This document shows positions 55,586 through 64,000 of a stretch of DNA of 64,000 bases, one piece after another. The DNA is from Byssothecium circinans. Lineage: Eukaryota > Ascomycota > Dothideomycetes > Pleosporales > Massarinaceae. The position numbers and the translations under genes are program-made. The notes below the pieces were generated by a model. That model saw only the letters and a list, made by a program, of their open reading frames with translations. It was not told the DNA's origin and did not search any database. Location: contig ML977014.1 of assembly GCA_010015675.1 (NCBI GenBank), forward strand, positions 100,800 through 164,799. Direction: 5' to 3'. Numbering within the stretch: position 1 is the first letter of the stretch; every line of letters starts with the position of its first letter.

Positions 55586-56709
55586 GGAAGCGGCAACCAC
55601 CCAGAGCGACTATATAACACACCACTCACACAGGTGAATCGCCACCACAACACGACTCAAAAGTTTCAGAGCACACGGGTTGCTTCTTTACACTCACGAC
55701 TCACGCGGTAACGATAGACGTTTAACGATAGACAGGGGAAGTTTATCGCTAGAAGCAGTTACACTACGAATACATATATTCAAGATGAGCATTGTGTCTT
55801 CGGCGCACATACACTTCACGAGCACGACCTATGTCATCAGTTCGGTACGACTCATGAAGCTGCCAGGCTTTCGTCCCCAATCCTGCTCAACTAGGATTTG
55901 ACCAACAATTCGGCCATTTTCTCTACCTTACACGTGATTTTCTTAGCACGTTCGCGCCCACTCAGACCGCTCAGCAACTACTTTTTCACTCCTCCCTGCA
56001 GCACTATCGCTTTCCTTTCTTTTTTAAATCTCGCACACTACTGTAGTTCATCAAACATCTTCGTCTTCCCCAGCGGCTGTGCACCTGCATCCATGTTTCT
56101 CGTGGCGCTGCCTCAAAATTTCTCTTCAATCGCCATTTCATTCGCCAGCACTCACCTTTCGCGATCTAAAATCCACGTAATCCCTTGCTTTCACCGCCAC
56201 CCATCTCTCGCTTCCCAGCCTCACCCTTGCACCATTCCCACTTTCGCCAACCACCACCAGCGACCCCTGCGCTAATGACGTTAACCCCAACAAGTCACCA
56301 AGACCTGTTTAGCAGCCTCCACGTCAACGTTGTAAAAACGGCCCGGATTTTTAGCCAATATGGGTTGTCCATGCTGGAGATCGACTGACCACAATAATGG
56401 GAAGGCTGTGTTCAAGCAAGTTTTATTGGTTTCAAAGTAATAAGTGGGTATCAGGGAACGCGTTGTGAGTGCCAGTGCAAGTGGGCCCTTGGTTGAGTGA
56501 CGTGAGTGAAAGGGCTGGGTTGCCAAGGTAGAGTTCAGCGCATGTATATATGGCATGTCTTTTTCTTTGTCCCCTTTCCTTCCCCTTTTACATAAGTATT
56601 GCTCACGCTACAACTTTTGTCTACTCGTTAATCACTTCCCTCGCTCTAAGTACATCAAGACAACAAAAACCACCCATGCACTGATCGTTACACCCATCCA
56701 CCACCCAAG
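55586..56709. other. Intergenic, no gene recognised
   Basis: 1.1 kb, pyrimidine-rich on the plus strand toward 56,270. Probably a terminator plus the long promoter and leader of the SUR7/PalI-type gene. Confidence 0.5.
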
Positions 56710-57600
56710 ATGCGGCCCCTAGCCATCCTCCCCATCGTCTGCACGGCGGTAGCCCTAATCCTCTCTTTCCTCTGCCTCTTCGCGGGCCACAAAAAATCCT
56801 TCATGGAAGACTACCACATCCTCACGCTCAACACCTCGCGGCTAGGCGAAGGCCTCGTAAACGGCACCCTCTCCTCATCCTCCAACCCGCTCTCGCCCCT
56901 CTGGAACATGGTCCCGGACTCGATCCAAGACAACGTCGAAGAAGCCGCGGGCGTCGCCACGGAGCGCCTCGGCATCGAAGACTTCTACTCGGCCCACCTG
57001 CTCGATTTCTGCTACGGCCAGTACACGCCCGCGGAACTCCCCAACGCAACCCTCAGCCTCAAAGACATCGACAAGAACGTGACGGGCTGCTCGAACCGCA
57101 CGGCCATGTTCTGGTTCGACCCGCAGGAGATCCTCGAACGGGCGCTGAACCGGTCGGGTGTGGATGTCACACTCGAGGATCTCCGGTGGCCCGACGACAT
57201 CCAGCGCGGTCTCGACGCGCTGCGCGTCGTCTCCGTAGCGTCGTTTGTGCTGTACTGCGTCGCCATCGCGCTCATCTTCCTCGCCTTCGTCGCCGCCATC
57301 CTCGCCGTCTTCACGTCGGGCCGCTTGCTCCCGTGCTTGAACCTGATGCTGGGGATATTGGCGTTCTTGGCGATTGGGCTCGCCAGCGCGCTGATTACGG
57401 CGGTGATTGTCAAGGGCGGCGATGTCGTGAATCAGTATGGGAATGATATTGGGGTCGAGGCGAAGAAGGGGGGCAAGTTTATGGCACTCACGTGGGCGGC
57501 TACCGGGTTGGTGTTTGTGACGCTGTTTGTTTGGTGCTTTGAGGTGTGCTGTTCCGGGAGGGGGAGGAGGAGGGGGTATGCGGATGCTAAGCATGGTTAA
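56710..57600 (+). CDS. SUR7/PalI family four-span membrane protein
   Basis: Intronless, 296 residues. Span 1 is residues 5-25 (ILPIVCTAVALILSFLCLFAG). A long extracellular loop follows with two cysteines in the claudin-like spacing of the family (LLDFCYGQ ... NVTGCSNRT) and several N-glycosylation sequons (NTS, NGT, NAT, NVT, NRT, NRS). Three further spans lie near residues 175-200, 210-235 and 255-280, and the tail is short and basic (SGRGRRRGYADAKHG). Members act at the fungal cortex in eisosome and MCC domains (Sur7) or in ambient-pH sensing (PalI/Rim9). The short cytosolic tail fits Sur7-like proteins better than PalI, which usually has a long tail, but the subfamily is uncertain. Confidence 0.87.
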   Translation: MRPLAILPIVCTAVALILSFLCLFAGHKKSFMEDYHILTLNTSRLGEGLVNGTLSSSSNPLSPLWNMVPDSIQDNVEEAAGVATERLGIEDFYSAHLLDFCYGQYTPAELPNATLSLKDIDKNVTGCSNRTAMFWFDPQEILERALNRSGVDVTLEDLRWPDDIQRGLDALRVVSVASFVLYCVAIALIFLAFVAAILAVFTSGRLLPCLNLMLGILAFLAIGLASALITAVIVKGGDVVNQYGNDIGVEAKKGGKFMALTWAATGLVFVTLFVWCFEVCCSGRGRRRGYADAKHG

Positions 57601-58235
57601 GCCAATTCGTTTCCGCTGCGAGAAGGTATTAGAAGGAGAGGGGATGATGGCGGGGTGGAGGTGTAGATTGGTGTTTTGGGGGGCTGGTCTGTTTTGGGAC
57701 CTGTCGTTCGTTCCATCACGTTCCTTGGACTTGGGTTGGGCTTGCTTGGGCGGAACGGCAGACTGTCTACTTTTGGCGCCATCGGCTCCCCTACCCTCAC
57801 CATTATCGAATCGCAACAACAACGACAACGAGGAAGAGAGAGAAAGAAAGAGGAGGAAAGAGAAGGCGAGAAGAGGGGCGGGATATTGCACAGTCCGCAC
57901 GTCCGACGATACCACGAACAACATCAATGTCTCTCCTTTATTTTTATTTTATTTTTTTATCACAACACTTATACCCAGATACGCGCACCTTTTTTTTTGA
58001 AACAGAGAGGTTGCGCTGTTATGATAGCTTTGGCTTAGCAATAGCTGGATAGCTACGTTACCTCAGAATGTATACTATGAGAATGACTTGAAATATCCCT
58101 ATGAGTGTTGTCTTTAAGGGGAGAGTAGGGACTGCTGAGTGTTGTGGCCGCGGAACTTACGTGAATTCTGATGATCTTTTCCCGCATGATGGCGCTACGT
58201 CATATGCCTTTGGGAGTAAGGTAAGTTTAGTCAGG
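57601..58235. other. Intergenic between the SUR7-type gene and the transposon
   Basis: Contains a pure purine run of about 37 bases (57,830-57,866) and an A/T-rich T-run near 57,935-57,960. No gene. Confidence 0.55.
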
Positions 58236-58237
58236 TA

Positions 58238-58304
58238 AGCTAGCCGTAATAGCTTTCGGCCACCTAGACCTTTCGGCCACAACACCAAATCGGCCACCCC
58301 TCAG
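58238..58304 (+). repeat. Left terminal inverted repeat, 67 bp
   Basis: Begins AGCTAGCCGTAATAGC and ends CCACCCCTCAG; exact reverse complement of 59,941-60,007. TCGGCCAC occurs three times in it (starts at about 58,256, 58,273 and 58,290; spacing about 17), a likely transposase-binding array. Confidence 0.95.
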
Positions 58305-58333
58305 AAATCAACGTAATAATTCAGCCAGCCTAG

Positions 58334-59904
58334 TTACAATTGCCACTCAATACACATAGATTGCAGAGTTTTTGCTGCCACTTCTGCTGCCAGTTTTTCT
58401 GCCTCTTTTTCTTTGTCAGGACTTTTGTTTTGTTGCTCCATAAGGGCAGAAGCCTGCTTGGCTATCATGATTTGATCTATGCTGGCAAAGCGTTGATTTG
58501 GGTCTATACGAACCCTTTTCCGTGGTTGTTGAGGCTTAAGGGCCTCAAGTTGGCTCTGGAGTCTTTTATTCTCTGCTTTTAGCGCTNNNNNNNNNNNNNN
58601 NNNNNNNNNNNNNNNNNNNNNNNNNNNNNNNNNNNNNNNNNNNNNNNNNNNNNNNNNNNNNNNNNNNNNNNNNNNNNNNNNNNNNNNNNNNNNNNNNNNN
58701 NNNNNNNNNNNNNNNNNNNNNNNNNNNNNNNNNNNNNNNNNNNNNNNNNNNNNNNNNNNNNNNNNNNNNNNNNNNNNNNNNNNNNNNNNNNNNNNNNNNN
58801 NNNNNNNNNNNNNNNNNNNNNNNNNNNNNNNNNNNNNNNNNNNNNNNNNNNNNNNNNNNNNNNNNNNNNNNNNNNNNNNNNNNNNNNNNNNNNNNNNNNN
58901 NNNNNNNNNNNNNNNNNNNNNNNNNNNNNNNNNNNNNNNNNNNNNNNNNNNNNNNNNNNNNNNNNNNNNNNNNNNNNNNNNNNNNNNNNNNNNNNNNNNN
59001 NNNNNNNNNNNNNNNNNNNNNNNNNNNNNNNNNNNNNNNNNNNNNNNNNNNNNNNNNNNNNNNNNNNNNNNNNNNNNNNNNNNNNNNNNNNNNNNNNNNN
59101 NNNNNNNNNNNNNNNNNNNNNNNNNNNNNNNNNNNNNNNNNNNNNNNNNNNNNNNNNNNNNNNNNNNNNNNNNNNNNNNNNNNNNNNNNNNNNNNNNNNN
59201 NNNNNNNNNNNNNNNNNNNNNNNNNNNNNNNNNNNNNNNNNNNNNNNNNNNNNNNNNNNNNNNNNNNNNNNNNNNNNNNNNNNNNNNNNNNNNNNNNNNN
59301 NNNNNNNNNNNNNNNNNNNNNNNNNNNNNNNNNNNNNNNNNNNNNNNNNNNNNNNNNNNNNNNNNNNNNNNNNNNNNNNNNNNNNNNNNNNNNNNNNNNN
59401 NNNNNNNNNNNNNNNNNNNNNNNNNNNNNNNNNNNNNNNNNNNNNNNNNNNNNNNNNNNNNNNNNNNNNNNNNNNNNNNNNAAGAAACTCGCGTATTGCC
59501 TCCTGAGTTGCTCCCTCAGCTCTCGCAGCCTCAATCTTCCTACCCACAACAGAGGCAACGCGTGGGTTGCGTTTGATGAAGAAGGATATCCATAGTTTGC
59601 TCACTAGCTTATTATCGCCATTCAATCGCAGGATTCGATTCGCCATTTCTCGTGCGCGAGCGTGGGAGGGAGGGCAGGCGCGTGCGTCCTCTTCGAGAAT
59701 CCAATTTGCAAGAAATTCCTCTTGTAAGGGGGTTAATCGCTGCAGGTGTTGAAGGCTGCGGCGCATATTGGTACCGCCCTGCAATCGGTGCTGTAACGTA
59801 GTTCGAGGGATTGCGTAGGCCTTTGCAGCCGCTCTCTGGCTTTTATAAATGCCAGCATTGAGATCATTAATAGCTGATTGAATTGCGATTTCACGGTTAT
59901 CCAT
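58334..59904 (-). CDS. Pogo/Fot transposase, interrupted by an assembly gap
   Basis: The N-terminal 141 codons (59,904-59,482) encode a psq-type helix-turn-helix (IQSAINDLNAGIYKSQRAAAKAYAIPRTTLQHRLQG), then a CENP-B/Tc5-type DNA-binding domain (LTPLQEEFLANWILEEDARACPPSHARAREMANRIL ... WISFFIKRNPRVASVVGRKIEAARAEGATQEAI). The DDE catalytic domain falls in the run of N and cannot be judged. After the gap the C terminus is visible (58,585-58,334): LKAENKRLQSQLEALKPQQPRKRVRIDPNQRFASIDQIMIAKQASALMEQQ, ending CIEWQL. The two parts are one base out of phase across 895 N, which means only that the gap length is nominal. Confidence 0.9.
58587..59481. other. Assembly gap (895 N)
   Basis: Unsequenced or masked bases inside the transposase gene, as expected when several near-identical element copies block assembly. 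Confidence 0.99.
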
Positions 59905-59940
59905 TTTAATGCGTTGCGTGGAGAGAAAACGCGTGATTTT

Positions 59941-60007
59941 CTGAGGGGTGGCCGATTTGGTGTTGTGGCCGAAAGGTCTAGGTGGCCGAAAGCTATTACG
60001 GCTAGCT
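59941..60007 (-). repeat. Right terminal inverted repeat, 67 bp
   Basis: Exact reverse complement of 58,238-58,304, followed by TA and unrelated flank. Confidence 0.95.
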
Positions 60008-60009
60008 TA

Positions 60010-60442
60010 TGCGAGGGCTCTGGGCTCTACCCATTATTCAGGCCAACTAGAAACAAAGTGCGCCCTGAAAATTCCAACCAACGTCATCGGTAGTGAGCCC
60101 TGAGGACTGAAACTCAAAACTGAAAAGTATATTCGGGTATCTAGATAGCCTGCCACTCAACCCACGTACAATAACCCGTCATCCAGTTCGAATGCCCCAA
60201 TTCAACCAAGCCCGAGGCCCAGTTTCAGTATCATCAAGGTCGCCGGATTTGCTTTCTAGATTCCACAAGCGGGTCGTCCAGGCAGCGGTCAGTTCCTCCC
60301 GGTTCTATATGCAAGATGTGGGGTGAAACCAAACAGTGCCCAGTGTAGATGGAAGATGATGGCAAGCAGGGCCCGTCCAAGCCAAAAAAGGCGGGTATGT
60401 GAGCTTGAATCTGGCTTTGGGGGGGATTGGAAGTTTTGCCGT
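60010..60442. other. Intergenic between the transposon and the 3' end of PEF1
   Basis: No gene-like frame. Includes the PEF1 3' untranslated region. Confidence 0.5.
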
Positions 60443-61767
60443 TCATTGCTGGCGGATGATAGCTAGTAGAGACCAGTGTCGGTTACTGCCGATATGGAAT
60501 TGAAGAGGAAGAGACTTTGCGCACCTGTAAGGAACTCCTCGCTATACACAACCACAAATTAGCAAAACATTCACCCTAAAAAATACCACTTTCCCTGACA
60601 ACCCTCCTCAACAATCATCTTGGAGCGGTGGACTTACAAGCTCAACGTGATGTACCCGTCCCGATCATCGTCGTACTTCTTAAACACATCCGTCATGCGC
60701 TTCAAGCTAATACAAGCCTGCACAAACAGATCGAAACTCATGTTATTGTCGTTTCGCCGGTCGTACGTGCTGTACAGCAAGCGCACAAAGTTGGGAGACA
60801 GACGGTAGCCGAATGCGACGAGGGCTTCGCTGAACTCGGCGTACGATATGCTGCCGGAGCGGTCGGCGTCGAAGCGGTCGAAGAGGCCACGCCATGCGGA
60901 GAGGAAGCCCCAGAGGCCGCTGAAAACATATCAGTAATCCTTCACCTACTGATTTTACCCGGAAAAGTAAAGATAAGGCTTACCAAAACTCCTCAAAGTT
61001 GATGGATCCAGAGCGATCAGTATCGAACATTCTGTCCACGCATCAGCTTCCACCCAACTCAATCCCTCTACTACTTCCCGCTCTAAAGAGAAACGCGTAG
61101 ACCTCACCTGATCATCATTTTCACAGTGTGTCCATCGAAAGGACTCCAATCCCCATTCACCAGAGCGGTCCTCAGCTCCGCCTCCGTCAAATTTCCACTC
61201 CTATCCTTATCCACAGCCCCGAAAAGTCTCCAAAGCGCATCCCTATCGTTTCCATCCCTCGGCGGTGCCGGCGTAGGCGGCGGTCGCTGTGAAATGGGCG
61301 GCCGGCCATGATGCAACGGCGGACCCTGTCCGTAATTCGTCTGCGGAGGCGGACTGCCATAGCCTTCGTAGCGCCCTGTGTCGTGACGCACCTGGTCGAA
61401 GCGCGGTGATGTGGTGGTTGGGCGGGCGCTGCTTTCGTACCGCGGGTCGTTGAAGGCGCCGGGCGGTGGGCGTGAGTCGTAGCTGCTGGTCGAGCCCGTG
61501 GAGTAGTGGTGGCCGTGGCTTGGACGGAGGGACTGGGGCGCCGGCGGTGGAGGTTTATTGTAGTCGGGTCGCGCGGAAGAGGTGCGCGGTGGGCGGGCTT
61601 GCGATTGCGGTGGGCCTCCCATCATCGCGGCGGCCTGGTGGTGAGGTCAGTATGGTGGTTTATGAGGGAACAAGCGCACAGGATGCGCAGAGAGGGACGA
61701 GGTATACCTGCTCGGGCTCTGCATGCGCAGGCAGCCTGTCTGGATTGAATCCCTTGTTGTATGCCAT
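60443..61767 (-). CDS. PEF1: Penta-EF-hand calcium-binding protein Pef1
   Basis: Cytosolic calcium sensor of the ALG-2/peflin/Pef1 family, linked to polarised growth and membrane traffic. Six exons: 61767-61708, 61634-61108, 61031-60984, 60919-60638, 60541-60525 (17 nt) and 60462-60443 (20 nt), 317 residues. Residues 1-130 are a Pro/Gly/Tyr/Ser-rich tail typical of the family. EF loops follow in order: DKDRSGNLTEAEL, DTDRSGSINFEEF, DADRSGSISYAEF, a degenerate DRRNDNNMSFDLF, and DDDRDGYITLSFEEF. The exon-boundary residues restore INFEEFCGLWGFLSAWRGLF. The last two tiny exons give EEFLTAIIRQQ; reading straight on without the last intron would give an unrelated tail. Introns are 62-96 bp. Confidence 0.93.
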
Positions 61768-62894
61768 AGCTCCTCTCCTTATGCTCAATCAATCGCTATG
61801 GTAGCTTGTATTGTCGGGCGAGAAAAGCAGGTAGACGAAGTTGTAAAACAGCAGACACCAAGCACAATATAAGGATCGCGGTGGTGAGAAGTAGTTGAAG
61901 CTAAGGAATCCCACACAGCCTTCCCGAGTCCTGGCGCGGCTGATTGATGACACCGGCCTCTGGCGACGACAGCAGCCGGGCGTAGCGGGGCAGATCTTGG
62001 CCCTATGACGCCGGTCAACCTTGAGCGCGGTCCCCAAAGCGGCCTACGCTAGGTTGGGCTGCAAAATGCTGCGAACTTGAGCGAGCTTCGGTGTGGCTTT
62101 GCCTTTGCGGGGAGGGATGAGGCTTGCTTGTGTTGGAGACGATGTGGTAAGCACGGAGATACGGTCGGGTCTGCTGCGTTGCGTTGGAGTCGTTCTCAGG
62201 GCGAGAGAAGAGGGCAATGGAAGAGGCTGTGACTGGGAGGGAGGCTTGAGGTATACGAGGTATTTGGAAGAGTGTGCTGAACAACGGACACAACGTGTTC
62301 TATGCATGTCGTGAGGCCAATGATAGTTCCTGGTCATGTTACGCCACAGGCTGAAGCAAACCCATTCACTATTGACACGACATCACATAGCCCTGCACTA
62401 CACACAAAACGAGTTGCAATCATAAAGATAAATTTCAGAATATCCACAGCGAAGGATCTAGACGTTATTCTCTAACAGTACTCCGCCCTATATCATGACA
62501 GGTGGAAATCGGATCAGACCCCTGTCCAGGAAAGAAGAATAGAAAGATAAATCCACTACCAAATGATAACCAAAGCATGGATCGTAAAGTGTGCGGACAG
62601 GAACGAAGGTAAACGATGAGGAAAGGTTTTGATGGCCGTAACGGAAGATAAGAATCCCTTTGCTAGAAGGACTTTTTGAAAATTCCAAGGCGGCCAAACA
62701 GATGCTCATGGGTATCCGCAAACTCCTGTGAACGCCTCATAGTCGTGCCGGCCAAACGAAAGTAATGTGTAATCGAACGGAGAGGACCAAAGAGAAGTTG
62801 GGTGTCGCAAAAAGGCAAATAACGAGGCTTCCCGTTCAGTAAAAAATACAGCTGAAAAGTATTTGAGGGAGAAATTACAAGTAGTAGGAGTGGA
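61768..62894. other. Intergenic: PEF1 promoter and MADS-gene 3' region
   Basis: 1.1 kb with only short overlapping frames. No gene recognised. Confidence 0.5.
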
Positions 62895-63791
62895 CTAGGC
62901 TTTCAGTCGCTTCTGGCTGCCTGCTTCGGAACCCTCATCAGAGGTCTTTCGCTTTCGATCGGCAGGCTCATCGCGACCGAAGCCAGGGCCATTTGGGGCC
63001 ACCGGCGTGGGTTGGAAAGTCAGCGGACTCGGCAGCATGTTGGTCGAGTCCCTGCCAAAGCCCCACTCGGGATAGAAGCTCGAGGGTGAGGGGAGGAGGC
63101 CATTCTCAACGAACCGACTAGGTAGTGCCGAAATGGGCGTCTCCATCTCACTTCGACTGCCGTACGAGCCGTTGTTCGCGGGTGGAGGTGGCCGGGCAAA
63201 GGGGTTTGGAGGACCAGTGGCACCGGCGCTGAGTAGTGAGTTTGCACTTGGTGATGGTGGGGGGAGAACGACGCCGGAGGAGTGTGAGGCATCTGTGCTT
63301 GTTCGTGCCGGCGTGGCGTTTGTTGTGCTCGAGTCCTTGGGAGACGAGTCTGCCGTTTGGCTCCCGGCGTCTGAGTGCTCACTGGGAATTTGCACTTTGA
63401 GTCTTGGTCGTCTTGGGTCTGCTATGCTGTTTGTCCGTGATTGTGGCGCAACAGATATAGATGAGGTAGACTGGGTGCGTTGAGGAGGCTGGGGTTGCAC
63501 CTGACGTGTGAATGATTGAGGAGGCGAGTTTCCGTTGGTTTGTGGTCGAGGAATCGCAGCAATATCAATCGATTGCGCACGGGCTCCACTTTCTACCTTC
63601 ACTGGCGTAAATTCACTTCGAGGCGGCTCCGGGCCCCATGCGAGCATAGATCTACTGTCATCAATGGGAGTGAAGATGCTGTGTTTGGCGGCGGCAGGCA
63701 GTGGCTTGGGTTGCGGTAATGGCGGGCTTTGGAAGTTGTTCTGCTCTTGCTGTGGAGGAGAGTGAACGGTCAATTGATGCGGCTGAGGACG

Positions 63792-63828
<37 letters not shown>

Positions 63829-64000
63829 TGCTGTTGCTGCTGTTGTTGTTGCTGTTGTTGTTGTTGTTGTTGTTGTTGTTGCTGCTGTTGTTGCTGGAAA
63901 CCAGGCGGCATCGACTGTCTTCGTGGTTCTTGTTGCTGCATATACTGAATCTGTGGATGTGTCGGTGGTGGGTGTGTATACTGGAACTGAGGTGCTGGTG
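62895..64000 (-). CDS. RLM1: RLM1-like MADS-box transcription factor, C-terminal part (continues past the window)
   Basis: The frame is open from the window edge to the TAG at 62,895-62,897. The MADS domain would lie beyond 64,000, so the call rests on the C-terminal region. This includes a Gln/Pro-rich activation-type segment, [46 protein letters not shown], and the ending [56 protein letters not shown], which I recall from fungal Rlm1/MEF2-type proteins, targets of the cell-wall-integrity MAP kinase. Several SP/TP sites are present. A 34-residue glutamine run lies near the visible N terminus. If the recalled ending is misassigned, it is still a Gln-rich regulatory protein. Confidence 0.75.
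63795..63896 (-). repeat. CAG/CAA tract encoding 34 glutamines
   Basis: 102 bp of CAG and CAA codons on the minus strand: pure CAG at the low-coordinate end, mixed CAA/CAG elsewhere. The pure CAG part is the likely length-variable segment. Confidence 0.95.

Larger units (their letters stand above)
58236..60009 (-). mobile_element. Pogo/Fot-type DNA transposon with perfect terminal inverted repeats
   Basis: TA target duplication (58,236-58,237 and 60,008-60,009) flanks perfect 67-bp inverted repeats (58,238-58,304; 59,941-60,007). One minus-strand transposase gene lies between, interrupted by an 895-base run of N (58,587-59,481). Tc1/mariner superfamily, pogo branch, by TA insertion and CENP-B/Tc5 helix-turn-helix transposase. 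The visible length of about 1.77 kb is typical, allowing for an estimated gap. Perfect repeats and absence of stops in the visible coding parts suggest a young or recently active copy. Confidence 0.93.

Noticed and set aside
58334..59904. Apparent frameshift between the two halves of the transposase
   Set aside because: The halves are separated by a nominal 895-N gap, so relative phase carries no information.

Overview
The window is nuclear DNA of a filamentous ascomycete. Genes are close together, introns are about 47-200 bp with GT..AG ends and CTNAC-like branch sites, and the housekeeping proteins have fungal forms (Pmt4, Yea4, Bub2, Pef1, an Rlm1-type MADS factor). The FHA-domain, DUF6594 and F-box proteins point to Dothideomycetes, perhaps Pleosporales; that placement is inference from family memory. 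I reconstructed splice sites by hand, requiring each spliced reading frame to stay open and to match the family. No tRNA, rRNA or CRISPR array was seen.

Layout. (1) 1-5.9 kb: a 5'-truncated DUF6594 gene, then three orphan genes (1996-3161 +, 3715-4705 -, about 5074-5876 +). The three share a strong, transcription-strand-specific excess of GCCG, and the middle one contains an array of five hairpins with compensatory arm changes. (2) 6.9-14.3 kb: conserved genes BUB2 (-), a SulP sulfate permease (+) and ERV46 (+). (3) 14.3-26.2 kb: a degenerate stretch with 3.4 kb lacking genes, a broken short-chain dehydrogenase, an F-box gene, an FHA-domain relic with two CAA-to-TAA-type stops, a divergent basic protein gene with an in-frame TAG, and a broken Erg6-like methyltransferase. 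(4) 26.2-57.6 kb: a conserved block with a Cys-rich protein, an ELMO/CED-12 protein, a Ser-rich conserved protein, CCT4 and RPT1 (divergent), SDH1, RPL3 and the PP2A B55 subunit (divergent), YEA4, PMT4, two uncharacterised proteins and a SUR7/PalI membrane protein. (5) 58.2-60.0 kb: a pogo/Fot-type DNA transposon with perfect 67-bp terminal inverted repeats and a TA target duplication, interrupted by an 895-base assembly gap. (6) 60.4-64 kb: PEF1, and the 3' part of an RLM1-like MADS gene with a 34-residue polyglutamine tract.

The conserved genes cover proteostasis (CCT4, RPT1), respiration (SDH1), translation (RPL3), mitotic and PP2A signalling (BUB2, B55), early secretory traffic and glycosylation (ERV46, YEA4, PMT4), and cell-wall or cortex functions (SUR7/PalI, RLM1). 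They look like ordinary eukaryotic neighbours rather than a pathway cluster. The most unusual signals are the hairpin array at 4061-4222 and the GCCG strand bias across the three orphan genes.
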